The translations under genes were made by a program, and so were the position numbers. This document shows positions 1-8,638 of a stretch of DNA of 64,000 nucleotides, piece after piece (position 1 is the stretch's first letter; the number at the start of each line of letters is the position of its first letter). Origin of the DNA: an uncultured Roseiflexaceae bacterium (GTDB taxonomy: Bacteria > Chloroflexota > Chloroflexia > Chloroflexales > Roseiflexaceae); assembly GCA_937974195.1 (NCBI GenBank), contig CALJIC010000139.1:1-64000 (forward strand), read 5' to 3'. The notes under the pieces are model-generated. The model was not told the DNA's origin. It saw nothing but the letters and a program-made list of their open reading frames with translations, and searched no databases.

Positions 1-1223
1 TATGCTTGCCCGTGGCTGAGCGAGAGATCTCCTTTGATTGCGCAATATGCCTCGCGCAATCGTTGCTCCTGATGCACCCAGGCCAACTCCGTCTCAATGC
101 GCCGGCGTCCAGACGCACCCATGCTTCTGCGCCGCTGCGGGTCATCCATCAGCAGCGCAATGTGGCGAGCAAAGTCAAGCTCATCGTTTGGCTGCGCGTA
201 CACGGCCGCATCCTGCGCGGAGACACGGTGCTCGGTCAGATCAAAGGCTACGATCGGCTTTCCGAGCGCCATATACTCGAGCATCTTGTTCATTGTCGAG
301 CGGTCATTGAAGGGGTTCTTCGGGTCCGGATCGACGCAGATGTCGGCCGCCGAGAGATAGCGCATCAGCTCCTCATCAGAGACATAGCCTGTGAAGCGAA
401 CGTACTCTTCCTGGCCGAGTTGCTTGGAGAGCTGACGCAGGCTGTCCCACGCATCGCCAGTGCCCACGAGAATACAGAAGAAATCATCTCGCCCCAGGTC
501 TTCGCGCAGGTGCTTCGCAGCGCGCAGGAAGTAATCCACACCGTCGTGGATGCCCATCTCACCCGCAAACCCGATGATCGTCTTCCCCATCGCGCGCAGC
601 TCCGCGTCGGGCTCCACCACGCGCACTCGTGCGAGGTCAGGGCCGTTGCGCACCACAGTGATCCGGCTGGCCTCCACGCCGCTGCGCTGCATCTCAACCG
701 CTTTGTACGACTCGTTGGGGGCGATGATGTGGTCCGCCAGACGGCAGGTGAGCCGCTCGAACCACACCAGCGCGCGGTACACCACGGGGTTCCCGATGCC
801 GCCGAAGCGCGCGTAGTACATCTCCGGTGCCAGGTCGTGATGATCGAAGACGAACTTCTTGCCCAGCAGTTTGTACCACAGCGCCACCAGCACGAAGGTG
901 TCCGGCGGGTTATGGGCGTGGATCACGTCAAAACCATCCGTCAGCAGCACGAACAGCGAGAGGATGAACGCGGCGACCATCGAGTAGCCGTACTCGATCA
1001 GGTACCCCACCAGCCCGTTCGCCGGTGGCGGGGCCGGGTAGCGGTAGACGCGCACGCCATCGATCACCTCTCGCCAGGCCTGGCCTGGGTGTGCCGGGGC
1101 AATCACCGCCACCTGATGACCAGCGCCCACCAGCGTACGAGCCTCACGCCGCACCCGCCCATCCTGCGGGTAGGCGTTGTTCTCCAACAACATCAGGACG
1201 CGCATACCAGCCGATGTCCGCAT
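1..1223 (-). CDS. Glycosyltransferase family 4-like (group 1), 3' end cut by window edge
   Basis: About 407 residues are visible from ATG at 1223 and the frame is still open at base 1, so the C-terminus lies outside the window. A second in-frame ATG at 1205 would give the more family-typical start MRVLMLLENN. The N-terminal half has the GT-B opening with a Gly-rich 'VRREARTLVGAGHQVAVIAP' region and an 'HAHNPPD' acceptor-side motif. The C-terminal half has 'GFAGEMGIHDGVDYFLRA' and the late 'EYMALGKPIVAFD' motif that binds the sugar-nucleotide donor in GT4 enzymes. It is the last visible gene of the leftward exopolysaccharide locus, 110 bases after asnB. Role (inferred): adds one sugar of the repeat unit from a nucleotide-sugar donor at the cytoplasmic membrane. 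Donor and acceptor cannot be read from sequence. Confidence 0.85.
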   Translation of the reverse strand, partial: MRTSAGMRVLMLLENNAYPQDGRVRREARTLVGAGHQVAVIAPAHPGQAWREVIDGVRVYRYPAPPPANGLVGYLIEYGYSMVAAFILSLFVLLTDGFDVIHAHNPPDTFVLVALWYKLLGKKFVFDHHDLAPEMYYARFGGIGNPVVYRALVWFERLTCRLADHIIAPNESYKAVEMQRSGVEASRITVVRNGPDLARVRVVEPDAELRAMGKTIIGFAGEMGIHDGVDYFLRAAKHLREDLGRDDFFCILVGTGDAWDSLRQLSKQLGQEEYVRFTGYVSDEELMRYLSAADICVDPDPKNPFNDRSTMNKMLEYMALGKPIVAFDLTEHRVSAQDAAVYAQPNDELDFARHIALLMDDPQRRRSMGASGRRRIETELAWVHQEQRLREAYCAIKGDLSLSHGQA

Positions 1224-1333
1224 ATGTACCTAGCCTCTCGCTAGCGCCCACCCGATCCCGGCGAGATCGATCGGCAGCATCCGACGTAGCTCAAACCGAA
1301 GGTGGCGATGTGCGCGCACGCCCCGCGTGCTTC

Positions 1334-3271
1334 TCAAAGAGCGCCCGTGGCCGCTGCCATCCGGGAGGTGGGCAGGGCGGCATCTGATACGCTGGACGCC
1401 GATCGCTCGATGAATACGCGGTGCCAGATCTCGACGCTCATCAGCCCCCAGAGGAGAATTGCGTGGTCGGCCCGGCCGGCCTCATGCTCGGCGATGAGCC
1501 GCTGCACGAAGTTCGGGTCGAACAGCCCGCGCCGGCGAACCGTATCCGGCGCCAGCATATCTCGCACGAGCGACCGCAGCTCGGTACGGAACCAGGTTGC
1601 GATCGGGATCGGGAACCCCTGCTTCTTGCGGTGCACGATCTCTGGCCCTAACCAGGAGCGGCTCACGCGCTTCAGCAGGTATTTGCGCGTCATCCCGCGG
1701 ATCTTCAGGTGCGGCGGCAGCGATGCGGCGAACTCAACAAGCTTGTGATCCAGCAGCGGCACCCGCGCCTCGATAGACGCGGCCATGGTCAGCTTGTCGC
1801 CACGCAGCAGCAGGTAGTCGGGCAGCCAGAGCTTGGTGTCCACGAACAGCATCCGGTTCACCGAACCGCGTGCGTCCGTTGCGCCGAGGTACTGCCCTAT
1901 CAGCTGCTCGGTTGCCTCCCCATCAAGAATCTGGCGCAGCGCCGCCGAGTGAACCGCCGCGGCCGTCTCACGGTTGAACAGCGGGAACCAGTTCGCCAGG
2001 CGGCTCACCTCATCGCGCTGCGAAAGGGCGAACAGGGCAATCTTGGCCCGGCGAAGCCCAGGCAGCTGCATCCCCACCGCGCGCGCCGCGGTGCGCGCCT
2101 GTGAGGGCATCCACCCGACGAGCGGCGCGAACCGCTCGCCGGAGTAGCGGGCGTAGCCCGCGAACAGCTCATCGCCGCCCTCGCCGGTGAGCACCATCTT
2201 GACGTGCCGGCGCGCGAGCTTCGAGACAAGATAGGTCGCCATGAGCGCCTGGTCGGCGATCGGCTGGTCGAGGTGCCACACCACCTGCTCCGCGAGGTCG
2301 ACAAAGTCCGCTGGCCGCGCCAGGATCTCGTGGTGGTCAGTGGCAAATTGGCGCGCCACAGCGCGGGCGTACGGCAGCTCATCGCCCTCCACGCCCGCAA
2401 AGCCCACCGAGAAGGTTTTCACCGGCTCGTCGAGCATCTGGCTCATCAGCGCCACAACCGTGGAGGAGTCCAGCCCACCGCTCAAGAAGGCGCCGAACGG
2501 CACGTCGCTCCGCAGATGGAGTCGCACCGACTCGCGGAGCAGCGCTTCGAGCTGCTCCGCATACTCCTGGTCGCTGCACCGGTCGTCCTTTGTCTGGAAT
2601 GACAGGTCCCAGTACTGCCGGACCTGTACGCCCTGCCCGTCGCACACCAACAGGTGCCCCGGCATCAGAGAGCGGATGTTCTGGAACATCGTCCAGGGCG
2701 CAGGGACGTACTTGAGGCGCAGGAAGTAGCCGAGCGCCTGCATATCGAGGCGCGGCTCGACCGCCGGGTGCAGCAGAATGGACTTGATCTCCGAGCCGAA
2801 CACCAGGTCTCCGCCGGCCTCTGTGTAGTACAGCGGCTTGATCCCGAGGCGGTCGCGTGCCACGAGCAGTCGCCGGCGGCGGGCATCCCAGATCGCAAAG
2901 GCGAACATACCGCGCAGACGCTGCAGGCACTCATCGCCCCACTCCTCGTAGGCGTGCACGATCGCTTCGGTGTCGCTCACGCTGCGGAAGACGTGGCCGC
3001 GCTGCTGCAGGAGCACCATGAGCTCGCGGTAGTTGTAGATCTCGCCGTTGAACACCACCGCCACATCGCCGGTCTCGTTGAACACCGGCTGCTGCCCGCC
3101 CGCCAGATCGATGATGCTCAAACGCCGCATCCCCATCGCAAGCGGCCCGTCGAAAAAGACACCCTGGTCATCGGGGCCGCGGTGACGGATGATGTGCAGC
3201 ATGTCGTCGAGCAGCCGAGGGTCGACTGATCGATTCGGATCAAAGCTGTAGATGCCGGTGATGCCACACAT
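1334..3271 (-). CDS. asnB: Asparagine synthase (glutamine-hydrolysing) family amidotransferase
   Basis: 645 residues from ATG at 3271; upstream in-frame codons were dismissed because Cys2 must follow the initiator Met. Residues 2-200 are the class II glutaminase domain: nucleophile Cys2 (MCGITGIYSF), 'RHRGPDD' at 30-35 and 'FNGEIYNY' at 74-81. Residues about 240-620 are the ATP-pyrophosphatase synthetase domain with the P-loop SGGLDSS at 264-270. The family transfers ammonia from glutamine to an AMP-activated carboxylate. In a polysaccharide locus such proteins often amidate a uronic acid rather than make asparagine, and that is my preferred inference here. The gene starts 5 bases after the methyltransferase stop, so the two are co-transcribed. 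Length is normal for the family. Confidence 0.9.
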   Translation of the reverse strand: MCGITGIYSFDPNRSVDPRLLDDMLHIIRHRGPDDQGVFFDGPLAMGMRRLSIIDLAGGQQPVFNETGDVAVVFNGEIYNYRELMVLLQQRGHVFRSVSDTEAIVHAYEEWGDECLQRLRGMFAFAIWDARRRRLLVARDRLGIKPLYYTEAGGDLVFGSEIKSILLHPAVEPRLDMQALGYFLRLKYVPAPWTMFQNIRSLMPGHLLVCDGQGVQVRQYWDLSFQTKDDRCSDQEYAEQLEALLRESVRLHLRSDVPFGAFLSGGLDSSTVVALMSQMLDEPVKTFSVGFAGVEGDELPYARAVARQFATDHHEILARPADFVDLAEQVVWHLDQPIADQALMATYLVSKLARRHVKMVLTGEGGDELFAGYARYSGERFAPLVGWMPSQARTAARAVGMQLPGLRRAKIALFALSQRDEVSRLANWFPLFNRETAAAVHSAALRQILDGEATEQLIGQYLGATDARGSVNRMLFVDTKLWLPDYLLLRGDKLTMAASIEARVPLLDHKLVEFAASLPPHLKIRGMTRKYLLKRVSRSWLGPEIVHRKKQGFPIPIATWFRTELRSLVRDMLAPDTVRRRGLFDPNFVQRLIAEHEAGRADHAILLWGLMSVEIWHRVFIERSASSVSDAALPTSRMAAATGAL

Positions 3272-3276
3272 GCTCC

Positions 3277-3993
3277 CTACCCTCTTTTCCTGAAAAGCGC
3301 GAGCAACTCCGAGCCGGCCGGCAGGAACGCTTGGCTGCGTCGAGTGAGCCGCTCGAACTGATACAGCCAGGGATCGGGGAGACGGCCCATACCGGGGAGC
3401 GGCGGAAGATAGCGACACTCGTTGACGAGCATGAGACCGTGGTCCGCCGCGTACGTGAGCAGACGATCGCGTCCGAGGATGTTGAGCTGGTAGGGGCGAC
3501 CCTTTCGCCTGTCGCGCCCGCGATAGTACGCGTTGAACAACTTCCCCGCAGGCGTGTCGTTGTCGGTTATTTGAAAGACACATTGCCCGCCCGGCTTCAG
3601 GAACTGCGCGACAATGCGCACGGTGGCCTCGATCGATGCCACATGCGCCAGCACGCCGATGCAGAGCACGAGATCAAACTGATCAGCTGGCCTAAACGTC
3701 ATCAGATCGGCGTTCACGTACTGGACGTTGCTGCGGACGTGTGGCGGCGTTCGCCGCTGGGCAAGGCGCAGCATATTGGCCGAGAGATCGACCAGCACGA
3801 GCTGATTTGTCGGCGTAGCGTACTGCAGCGAGATGGAACCATCGCCGCAGCCGATGTCCAGCACCCTGGCATGCTGCAGATCGCCTACCATGTCGCGAAC
3901 GATATCCGCGCGCAAAGAAACATCGTAGCGCTTGGCCAGATAGTGCTCTGTAACATCAAAGAACTCTTTGACATTCTGTGTTTTCACGCTCAC
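3277..3993 (-). CDS. Class I SAM-dependent methyltransferase
   Basis: 238 residues. The SAM-binding motif I reads VLDIGCGDGSIS at 44-55, followed by 'LVLVDLSANML' (acidic residue that holds the SAM ribose) and a Rossmann-like continuation 'FDLVLCIGVLAHV'. It is a Methyltransf_11/25-type enzyme. Position between a glycosyltransferase and AsnB in an exopolysaccharide operon suggests O- or N-methylation of a sugar or uronamide, but nothing in the protein fixes the acceptor. It begins 23 bases downstream of the preceding gene and ends 5 bases before asnB. Confidence 0.85.
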   Translation of the reverse strand: MSVKTQNVKEFFDVTEHYLAKRYDVSLRADIVRDMVGDLQHARVLDIGCGDGSISLQYATPTNQLVLVDLSANMLRLAQRRTPPHVRSNVQYVNADLMTFRPADQFDLVLCIGVLAHVASIEATVRIVAQFLKPGGQCVFQITDNDTPAGKLFNAYYRGRDRRKGRPYQLNILGRDRLLTYAADHGLMLVNECRYLPPLPGMGRLPDPWLYQFERLTRRSQAFLPAGSELLALFRKRG

Positions 3994-4016
3994 GTTGGCC
4001 TCCGACAGAGGATAGG

Positions 4017-5057
4017 CTAAGGATACGCACGTTTTATCGATGAGCCGTGAGACTTACGGAGTACACTCTCGTAGATCTGCACGAGGTGCTGTGCCACACT
4101 GCGCGTGTCTAAGCCACGTTGCATGAGGATTTGCCGCCCGTTCACCATTCGCGCATCTTCCTGGAGCAGTTTTCGGAGGGCATCTCCTAGAATCACCGGG
4201 TCACGCTCGCCAATATGGCACGCATCTGCCCCTTCCAACATCTCGGGGACATCTCCCACCGGAACTGAGACAATCGGAACACCGCAGGCCATAGCTTCCT
4301 TGACGACGTTCGGCGAGCCCTCGACGAACGATGTCATCACCATGGCATTGCAGGCGTTCATATAAAGCGGTACGCGCTCCGGCGGTACGCGCACGAGCGG
4401 CACGAGCTGGATCGGTTGGCCCATGCTGGCCGCCGCGTGCTGCACAAGCGCTACCGCGAGGTCGTAGCCTTTTCGGGGTACAGCCGGATTGCCTGGGAAG
4501 AGGACATAGTACCTATCGAGCTCCCATCCCAGCGACCGCCGCGCCTCCGTACGGTCGAGTGGCCTGAAGACATCCATGTCGACGCCATTGGCGACGATGT
4601 GCGCCTTGACTGGCTTCACCACTTCGGCCATCTCGCGTGACTTGACGATAACGCCATCGACCACACGTGCCAGCCAGCAGTCGATCGCGACAACCACACG
4701 GCTCATCGGCGTAATGGCGCCACGCGCGTCGGGGGTCCCTAGGAGGTCATCGCCCATAAACGACACGACCACAGGCCGCTTGAACTGGCTTCTTGCGACA
4801 AGCCCGCAGTAGCCATAGTGGGCGTGGATCAGATCGACCTGCGATGCCAAGCGCTGGATCTCCATAAGAGCGCGGGCATACTTTATTTTCGGAGGCCCTC
4901 TGACTTCCAGCACATCAACGTGGAGCCCCATTGCCCGCAACGAGTCGATCTGGCGCGCCAATGGCGCCATCGTGTTCGGGGCCGTGCTGCTAGGCAGCGG
5001 TATCGTGACCATCAGAACTCGCAAGGTTCGATCACTCCGTTCTGGCTGGGTCAGCAA
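4017..5057 (-). CDS. Glycosyltransferase family 4 (group 1)
   Basis: 346 residues, starting 3 bases after the stop of the upstream toroid-fold gene, so translation is probably coupled. GT-B fold: N-terminal 'LRVLMVTIPLPSSTAPN', an acceptor-domain 'DLIHAHYGYCGLVA' motif, and donor-domain 'RYYVLFPGNPAVPRKGYDLA' followed by 'SFVEGSPNVVKEAMACGVPIVSVPVGDVPEML', the E-x7-E retaining glycosyltransferase signature. It transfers one hexose to the lipid-linked repeat unit in the cytoplasm (inferred). The donor is not predictable. Confidence 0.88.
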   Translation of the reverse strand: MLTQPERSDRTLRVLMVTIPLPSSTAPNTMAPLARQIDSLRAMGLHVDVLEVRGPPKIKYARALMEIQRLASQVDLIHAHYGYCGLVARSQFKRPVVVSFMGDDLLGTPDARGAITPMSRVVVAIDCWLARVVDGVIVKSREMAEVVKPVKAHIVANGVDMDVFRPLDRTEARRSLGWELDRYYVLFPGNPAVPRKGYDLAVALVQHAAASMGQPIQLVPLVRVPPERVPLYMNACNAMVMTSFVEGSPNVVKEAMACGVPIVSVPVGDVPEMLEGADACHIGERDPVILGDALRKLLQEDARMVNGRQILMQRGLDTRSVAQHLVQIYESVLRKSHGSSIKRAYP

Positions 5058-5060
5058 CAG

Positions 5061-6221
5061 CTATAGAGGCTTCGTATAGGCTTCTTGCGTTATCTGGGCC
5101 GAGGATCTGGGCGTACGCGGCGGAACGAAGTGCAGCAGATGAACCAAGATCATCGCCAGATAACGCGGATAGGATCGGTTGTCCCGCAGGAACCGGTAGT
5201 TGCCACGTGAGTATGGGAACCCCCCATCCGGTTTCTGCTGGCTCAGCACATACTGGCAGGCCCGCAGCGCAGTGCTCGCGCAGTGCTCGAAGCCTAGACG
5301 ATCTCCACGAATACAGGCCGCGGCCAGCACCGCGCTATGGTAGACAACGGCGTGATACCGGTTGCCGCACTGGTACAGAGCATGCCCATCATGTGCAAGT
5401 CCACCGCGTAAGAACCGTAGGAGGCCAGCGACCATCGGCAGCACACTGCTGTCGCCCGTCAGCTCGTGGTAGCGAATGAGATCGAGGCACTCAAACGCAT
5501 TGTACTGATAACACTGGAAATGAGGCCGATCGTCGCGCTTTACTGCGCCGGAGACGGCATATGGGAATTCACCAGTCGGCTTTTGGGCTCGCTGGAGGAA
5601 TGTGATAAGCCCGGGACAATGTGTGAGAAACTCGTCGTTTGCAGTTACATCTGCGAGCTCCGCCAAAAAGCGCAGCATAAGGATAGAATTATTCGGAACG
5701 CGGCTAGTGTTCAGATGAGCGAAGTAGTTGACCGCAAGTTCCGCCCCGATCTGCTGAAAACCGATCTCCTCCGTGACGTACTGATACCAGCGAAGCACCC
5801 CTTCGAGGAACACGGGGTCGCGCGTCTGCCGGTAGGTCTCGAGCAGCCCGATCGAGGCCCACGTTCCCTCCACAGTTGCGATGCGCCCCCGCCACTCGGG
5901 ATTAGGGTAGATCCACGAGCCGTCAGGCCGCTGCTGCTCCAGCATCGTCTGCGAGCAGGCAATCGCGATCCTGCGGTATCGCTCATCGGCCGTGTGGGCA
6001 AAGAGGAGCCAATTGCCTACGACCCAATACCCCTGCGCTTGGAGGTAGTAGTAGTCATCCTTCCAGGGCAGGTGGGGCAATGCGCTCTTAATAAAACGAC
6101 CAACGCGGTAGTTCAGCCGAATGCCAGGATCAGGCCCGCGCAGGGCTTTCCCGTCCCAGTGGCGCGCCATCAGATACTCATGCAGGCGATGCGCGGCGTG
6201 AACGTACGGCAATGCGCTCAT
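5061..6221 (-). CDS. Alpha/alpha-toroid protein of unknown activity in the EPS operon
   Basis: 386 residues with no catalytic family that I can name securely. The sequence is rich in repeated short motifs of the type 'QQRPDGSWIYP' (about residue 105), 'QKPTGEFPY' and 'QQKPDGGFPYS' (near the C-terminus). These are typical of (alpha/alpha)6 toroids such as terpene cyclase/prenyltransferase-like, uronyl lyase or C5-epimerase-like folds. No signal peptide or membrane segment is visible, so a cytoplasmic place is likely. The start codon overlaps the stop of the glycosyltransferase upstream (ATGA, 6218-6221), and the next gene begins 3 bases after its stop, so it belongs to the operon. It could modify (epimerise, trim) the oligosaccharide; this is inference from neighbours only. 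Confidence 0.65.
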   Translation of the reverse strand: MSALPYVHAAHRLHEYLMARHWDGKALRGPDPGIRLNYRVGRFIKSALPHLPWKDDYYYLQAQGYWVVGNWLLFAHTADERYRRIAIACSQTMLEQQRPDGSWIYPNPEWRGRIATVEGTWASIGLLETYRQTRDPVFLEGVLRWYQYVTEEIGFQQIGAELAVNYFAHLNTSRVPNNSILMLRFLAELADVTANDEFLTHCPGLITFLQRAQKPTGEFPYAVSGAVKRDDRPHFQCYQYNAFECLDLIRYHELTGDSSVLPMVAGLLRFLRGGLAHDGHALYQCGNRYHAVVYHSAVLAAACIRGDRLGFEHCASTALRACQYVLSQQKPDGGFPYSRGNYRFLRDNRSYPRYLAMILVHLLHFVPPRTPRSSAQITQEAYTKPL

Positions 6222-7246
6222 TCACGGATCCTTTCCACCACATAGGCCTGAACCACATCAAACCTTGGGTTATAGCTACTTGGGGCTCGCGGCGCCATAA
6301 GAAAGCCCCGCACAGTCCCATCCAGGATGAAGATTCGCTCCAAAACACTTGCCAGCGACCGATACAGGCTTCGCTTGCGGAGCGCATCGAGCCCAACAAC
6401 ACTTGCCGCGCCGAGCGTCCATATACCGAACCACTGCCATCGACGTGTGATCATCGAGAAGCCAAGCAGGAGCAGACCGATCAAGAAGGCAGCGCCGGGC
6501 AGAAGCCCGTAACCGCGCTCTCGCACGTACGGCCAGAACAGGTCCGTTCCACGGTAGTAACGAAGGTTTTGTCCCGCGCCGAGGAACAATTTTCGCCGCC
6601 AGCGGCGATAAATCGTTCCGTACCGGCCGGGCGGGTGCGAGTAGTGATAGGCGATCGGCCAGAAGGTCTGCACAACACGAAACCCAGCGTGCCGGATACG
6701 GAGACAGAGGTCCGGCTCTTCATCCGAGAAGAGAAACGGGTTGAACGAGCCCACCTGATCCAGAACGGCGCGCCGGTACAGCGTCGCTCCCCCTCCAAAC
6801 TGGACGTCAAAAAAGCGATCGTCATCTGCATGGATCCCGCGCAGCCCACGCTCGCGAGTATCGATTGGCCGATCGATCAGCCCGCCGGTGATCGCGCCGA
6901 TCGTGGCATTTCGCTCAAGAAGCTCCAAGGCAAGCTTCAGCCATCCCGAGTAGAGCTCCATATCGCCGTCTAGAAAGAGCACGAGATCGCCGGTTGCATG
7001 CCGCGCGCCAATATAGCGGCCGGCAGCCGCGTTCATATGCTGCCCTGCGTGGAGCCGGAGAATAGTGATCGGATAGGCCTGCGCCTCCTGTACTGTCGCG
7101 TCCGTGGAAGCCGAGTCCACCAGGATGATCTCAACTGCTGGCAGGGAGCGTGTCTCCTCGATGACCGACGTGAGCAGCCGGCCGATGTTCCACGCCTGAT
7201 TCTTGGTGATGACGACGACGGAAAGGCGTAGGGCGCTCATGGACAA
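6218..7246 (-). CDS. Glycosyltransferase family 2, membrane-anchored
   Basis: 342 residues. GT-A core: 'LSVVVITKNQAWNIGRLLTSV' at the N-terminus, 'VEIILVDSASTDATV' and the metal-binding DxD-like 'LVLFLDGDMEL' around residue 95, then 'DEEPDLCLRIRHAGFRV', the ED-type catalytic region of inverting GT2 enzymes. The C-terminal third contains a hydrophobic pair around 'YGLLPGAAFLIGLLLLGFSMI' and 'WFGIWTLGAASVVGLDAL', so it is probably anchored to the inner face of the membrane. Four-base overlap with the downstream toroid gene shows translational coupling. A 168-base gap without features separates it from the glycosyltransferase upstream. Confidence 0.88.
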   Translation of the reverse strand: MSMSALRLSVVVITKNQAWNIGRLLTSVIEETRSLPAVEIILVDSASTDATVQEAQAYPITILRLHAGQHMNAAAGRYIGARHATGDLVLFLDGDMELYSGWLKLALELLERNATIGAITGGLIDRPIDTRERGLRGIHADDDRFFDVQFGGGATLYRRAVLDQVGSFNPFLFSDEEPDLCLRIRHAGFRVVQTFWPIAYHYSHPPGRYGTIYRRWRRKLFLGAGQNLRYYRGTDLFWPYVRERGYGLLPGAAFLIGLLLLGFSMITRRWQWFGIWTLGAASVVGLDALRKRSLYRSLASVLERIFILDGTVRGFLMAPRAPSSYNPRFDVVQAYVVERIRE

Positions 7247-7414
7247 CCCCGCTCTCGCGTAGGCTGCTCGCTCGATGGGACGGCTACTGGCGGCGAACAG
7301 CGAAGATATCCGTGGTGGCCGAGCCAGAGCACGCTCATCCTCAAGCCCTCGTCAATGGTTCGTCTCATGGTCAACACAATAGCTTCTCCCTCTAGATGCG
7401 ATCTCTCGGCCCAA

Positions 7415-8638
7415 CTAAGCCGCCGGGAGAGCTTCTTTTACATCATTCCCATCGATGATGCTCATCATGAACGCGTGCGCCTGCTGCATCAGCGCATTCC
7501 AATCGTATTGCGCTGCATATCTGCTCCCATTAGCGATGCACGTCGCATAATATGCCTGGTCTTGAAACAGACGGGCCGCAGCTTCGACGAACTGCGCCAC
7601 ATCGAAATCGATCAGGGCGCCCGCCTGCGACTGCTGCATCATAATCTCCGTCTGCCCGACTCGCGTCGCGATCACCGCCATACCAGCCGCCATGTACTCC
7701 ACAAGCTTCAACGGTGTCGCATACTTCCGAAACGAGCTGTCCAGGCGCGACGTAGCGACTCCCACATCGGCTTCAGCGAGGACATTCGGGACATCCTCCC
7801 GCCGCAAGAGGCCCAGAAACACAACGTGTGACTCAGCGCCGATCTCTCGGCTCAATGCGCGTAGCTCCTTCTCTGCCGGGCCTGTGCCAGCGATCAGCAG
7901 ACGCACGCCCGGTATCCTGCGCGCAAGCTCGGGCATCGCCCTGATCACTAGGTCTACCCCCCATGCGGAGTCAAGCGTGCCGATATACGCTAATGTTGGC
8001 GGATGCGGCCGTTTATCGCGCGCTCGCTGGAAATGGCTGAGTTCAACCCCGTTCGGCATGACCAAGATGTTCTTCGCGCCTTGCTGCCGCCGAACACCTG
8101 CTAGCAGATGATTGATTGTCGTGATACCGTCGGCCATGTCTACACACAGCTGCTCGCGCCGCCCCATCGCCCACCGAGCGATGGCATTGGTATGCAGGCC
8201 AGGGTGGTAATCACAATCGTCATACAGCATGCGACGGAAGCAGCCCGATCGCTTGAGCATCCAGGCAAGCCAGGCATAGCGCGGGTCCGTGAGAATTCCG
8301 AGATCGTAAGGTGGATCGAGCACCCGCCGCAGGTTCAGGTAGTACCAGATATCCTGTACCAGCAGATCGAGCGGCTCAGGCGCGAACAAACTCCGCACCA
8401 CGATCCGCCGCACACCGCCTTCCGCCTCCGTAACGACTCGACATCGCGCCAGGTTGAGCAGACCCTTCCAGGCTTTCTTAAAAGGGGAGGCAGGCGGCCC
8501 AGAATAAAAGTTTTCCATACCCACGAGATCGACACGCGGGAAGTTAGAGGCGATGGAAGACGCAAGGACCCGCGTGCGAGGGTTGAGGCCACGAAGCAAG
8601 ATTGCCCCGCCCAAGAGCAGCAGACGTCTGTCAGACAT
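7415..8638 (-). CDS. Glycosyltransferase family 4 (group 1)
   Basis: 407 residues when started at ATG 8638 (MSDRRLLLLGG...); this start overlaps the stop of the upstream polymerase gene by 8 bases (ATGTCTGA), a common coupling arrangement. A longer reading from 8668 adds ten residues that look like polymerase-gene shadow. The donor-binding half shows 'PTLAYIGTLDSAWGVDLVIRA', 'VRLLIAGTGPAEKELRAL' and 'VEYMAAGMAVIATRVGQTE', the retaining GT4 signature. It probably adds a sugar of the repeat unit. The middle part has 'YDDCDYHPG', seen in GT4 proteins that act on lipid-linked acceptors. Confidence 0.85.
   Translation of the reverse strand: MSDRRLLLLGGAILLRGLNPRTRVLASSIASNFPRVDLVGMENFYSGPPASPFKKAWKGLLNLARCRVVTEAEGGVRRIVVRSLFAPEPLDLLVQDIWYYLNLRRVLDPPYDLGILTDPRYAWLAWMLKRSGCFRRMLYDDCDYHPGLHTNAIARWAMGRREQLCVDMADGITTINHLLAGVRRQQGAKNILVMPNGVELSHFQRARDKRPHPPTLAYIGTLDSAWGVDLVIRAMPELARRIPGVRLLIAGTGPAEKELRALSREIGAESHVVFLGLLRREDVPNVLAEADVGVATSRLDSSFRKYATPLKLVEYMAAGMAVIATRVGQTEIMMQQSQAGALIDFDVAQFVEAAARLFQDQAYYATCIANGSRYAAQYDWNALMQQAHAFMMSIIDGNDVKEALPAA

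Noticed and set aside
6..1244. 412-codon open frame on the plus strand
   Set aside because: It is the antisense shadow of the glycosyltransferase on the minus strand, which has clear GT4 motifs; the plus-strand product is His/Arg-rich and matches nothing.
3272..3583. Longer N-terminus of AsnB (to 749 residues)
   Set aside because: Class II glutaminases need Cys directly after the initiator Met; the extra stretch lies in the methyltransferase gene on the same strand in another frame.
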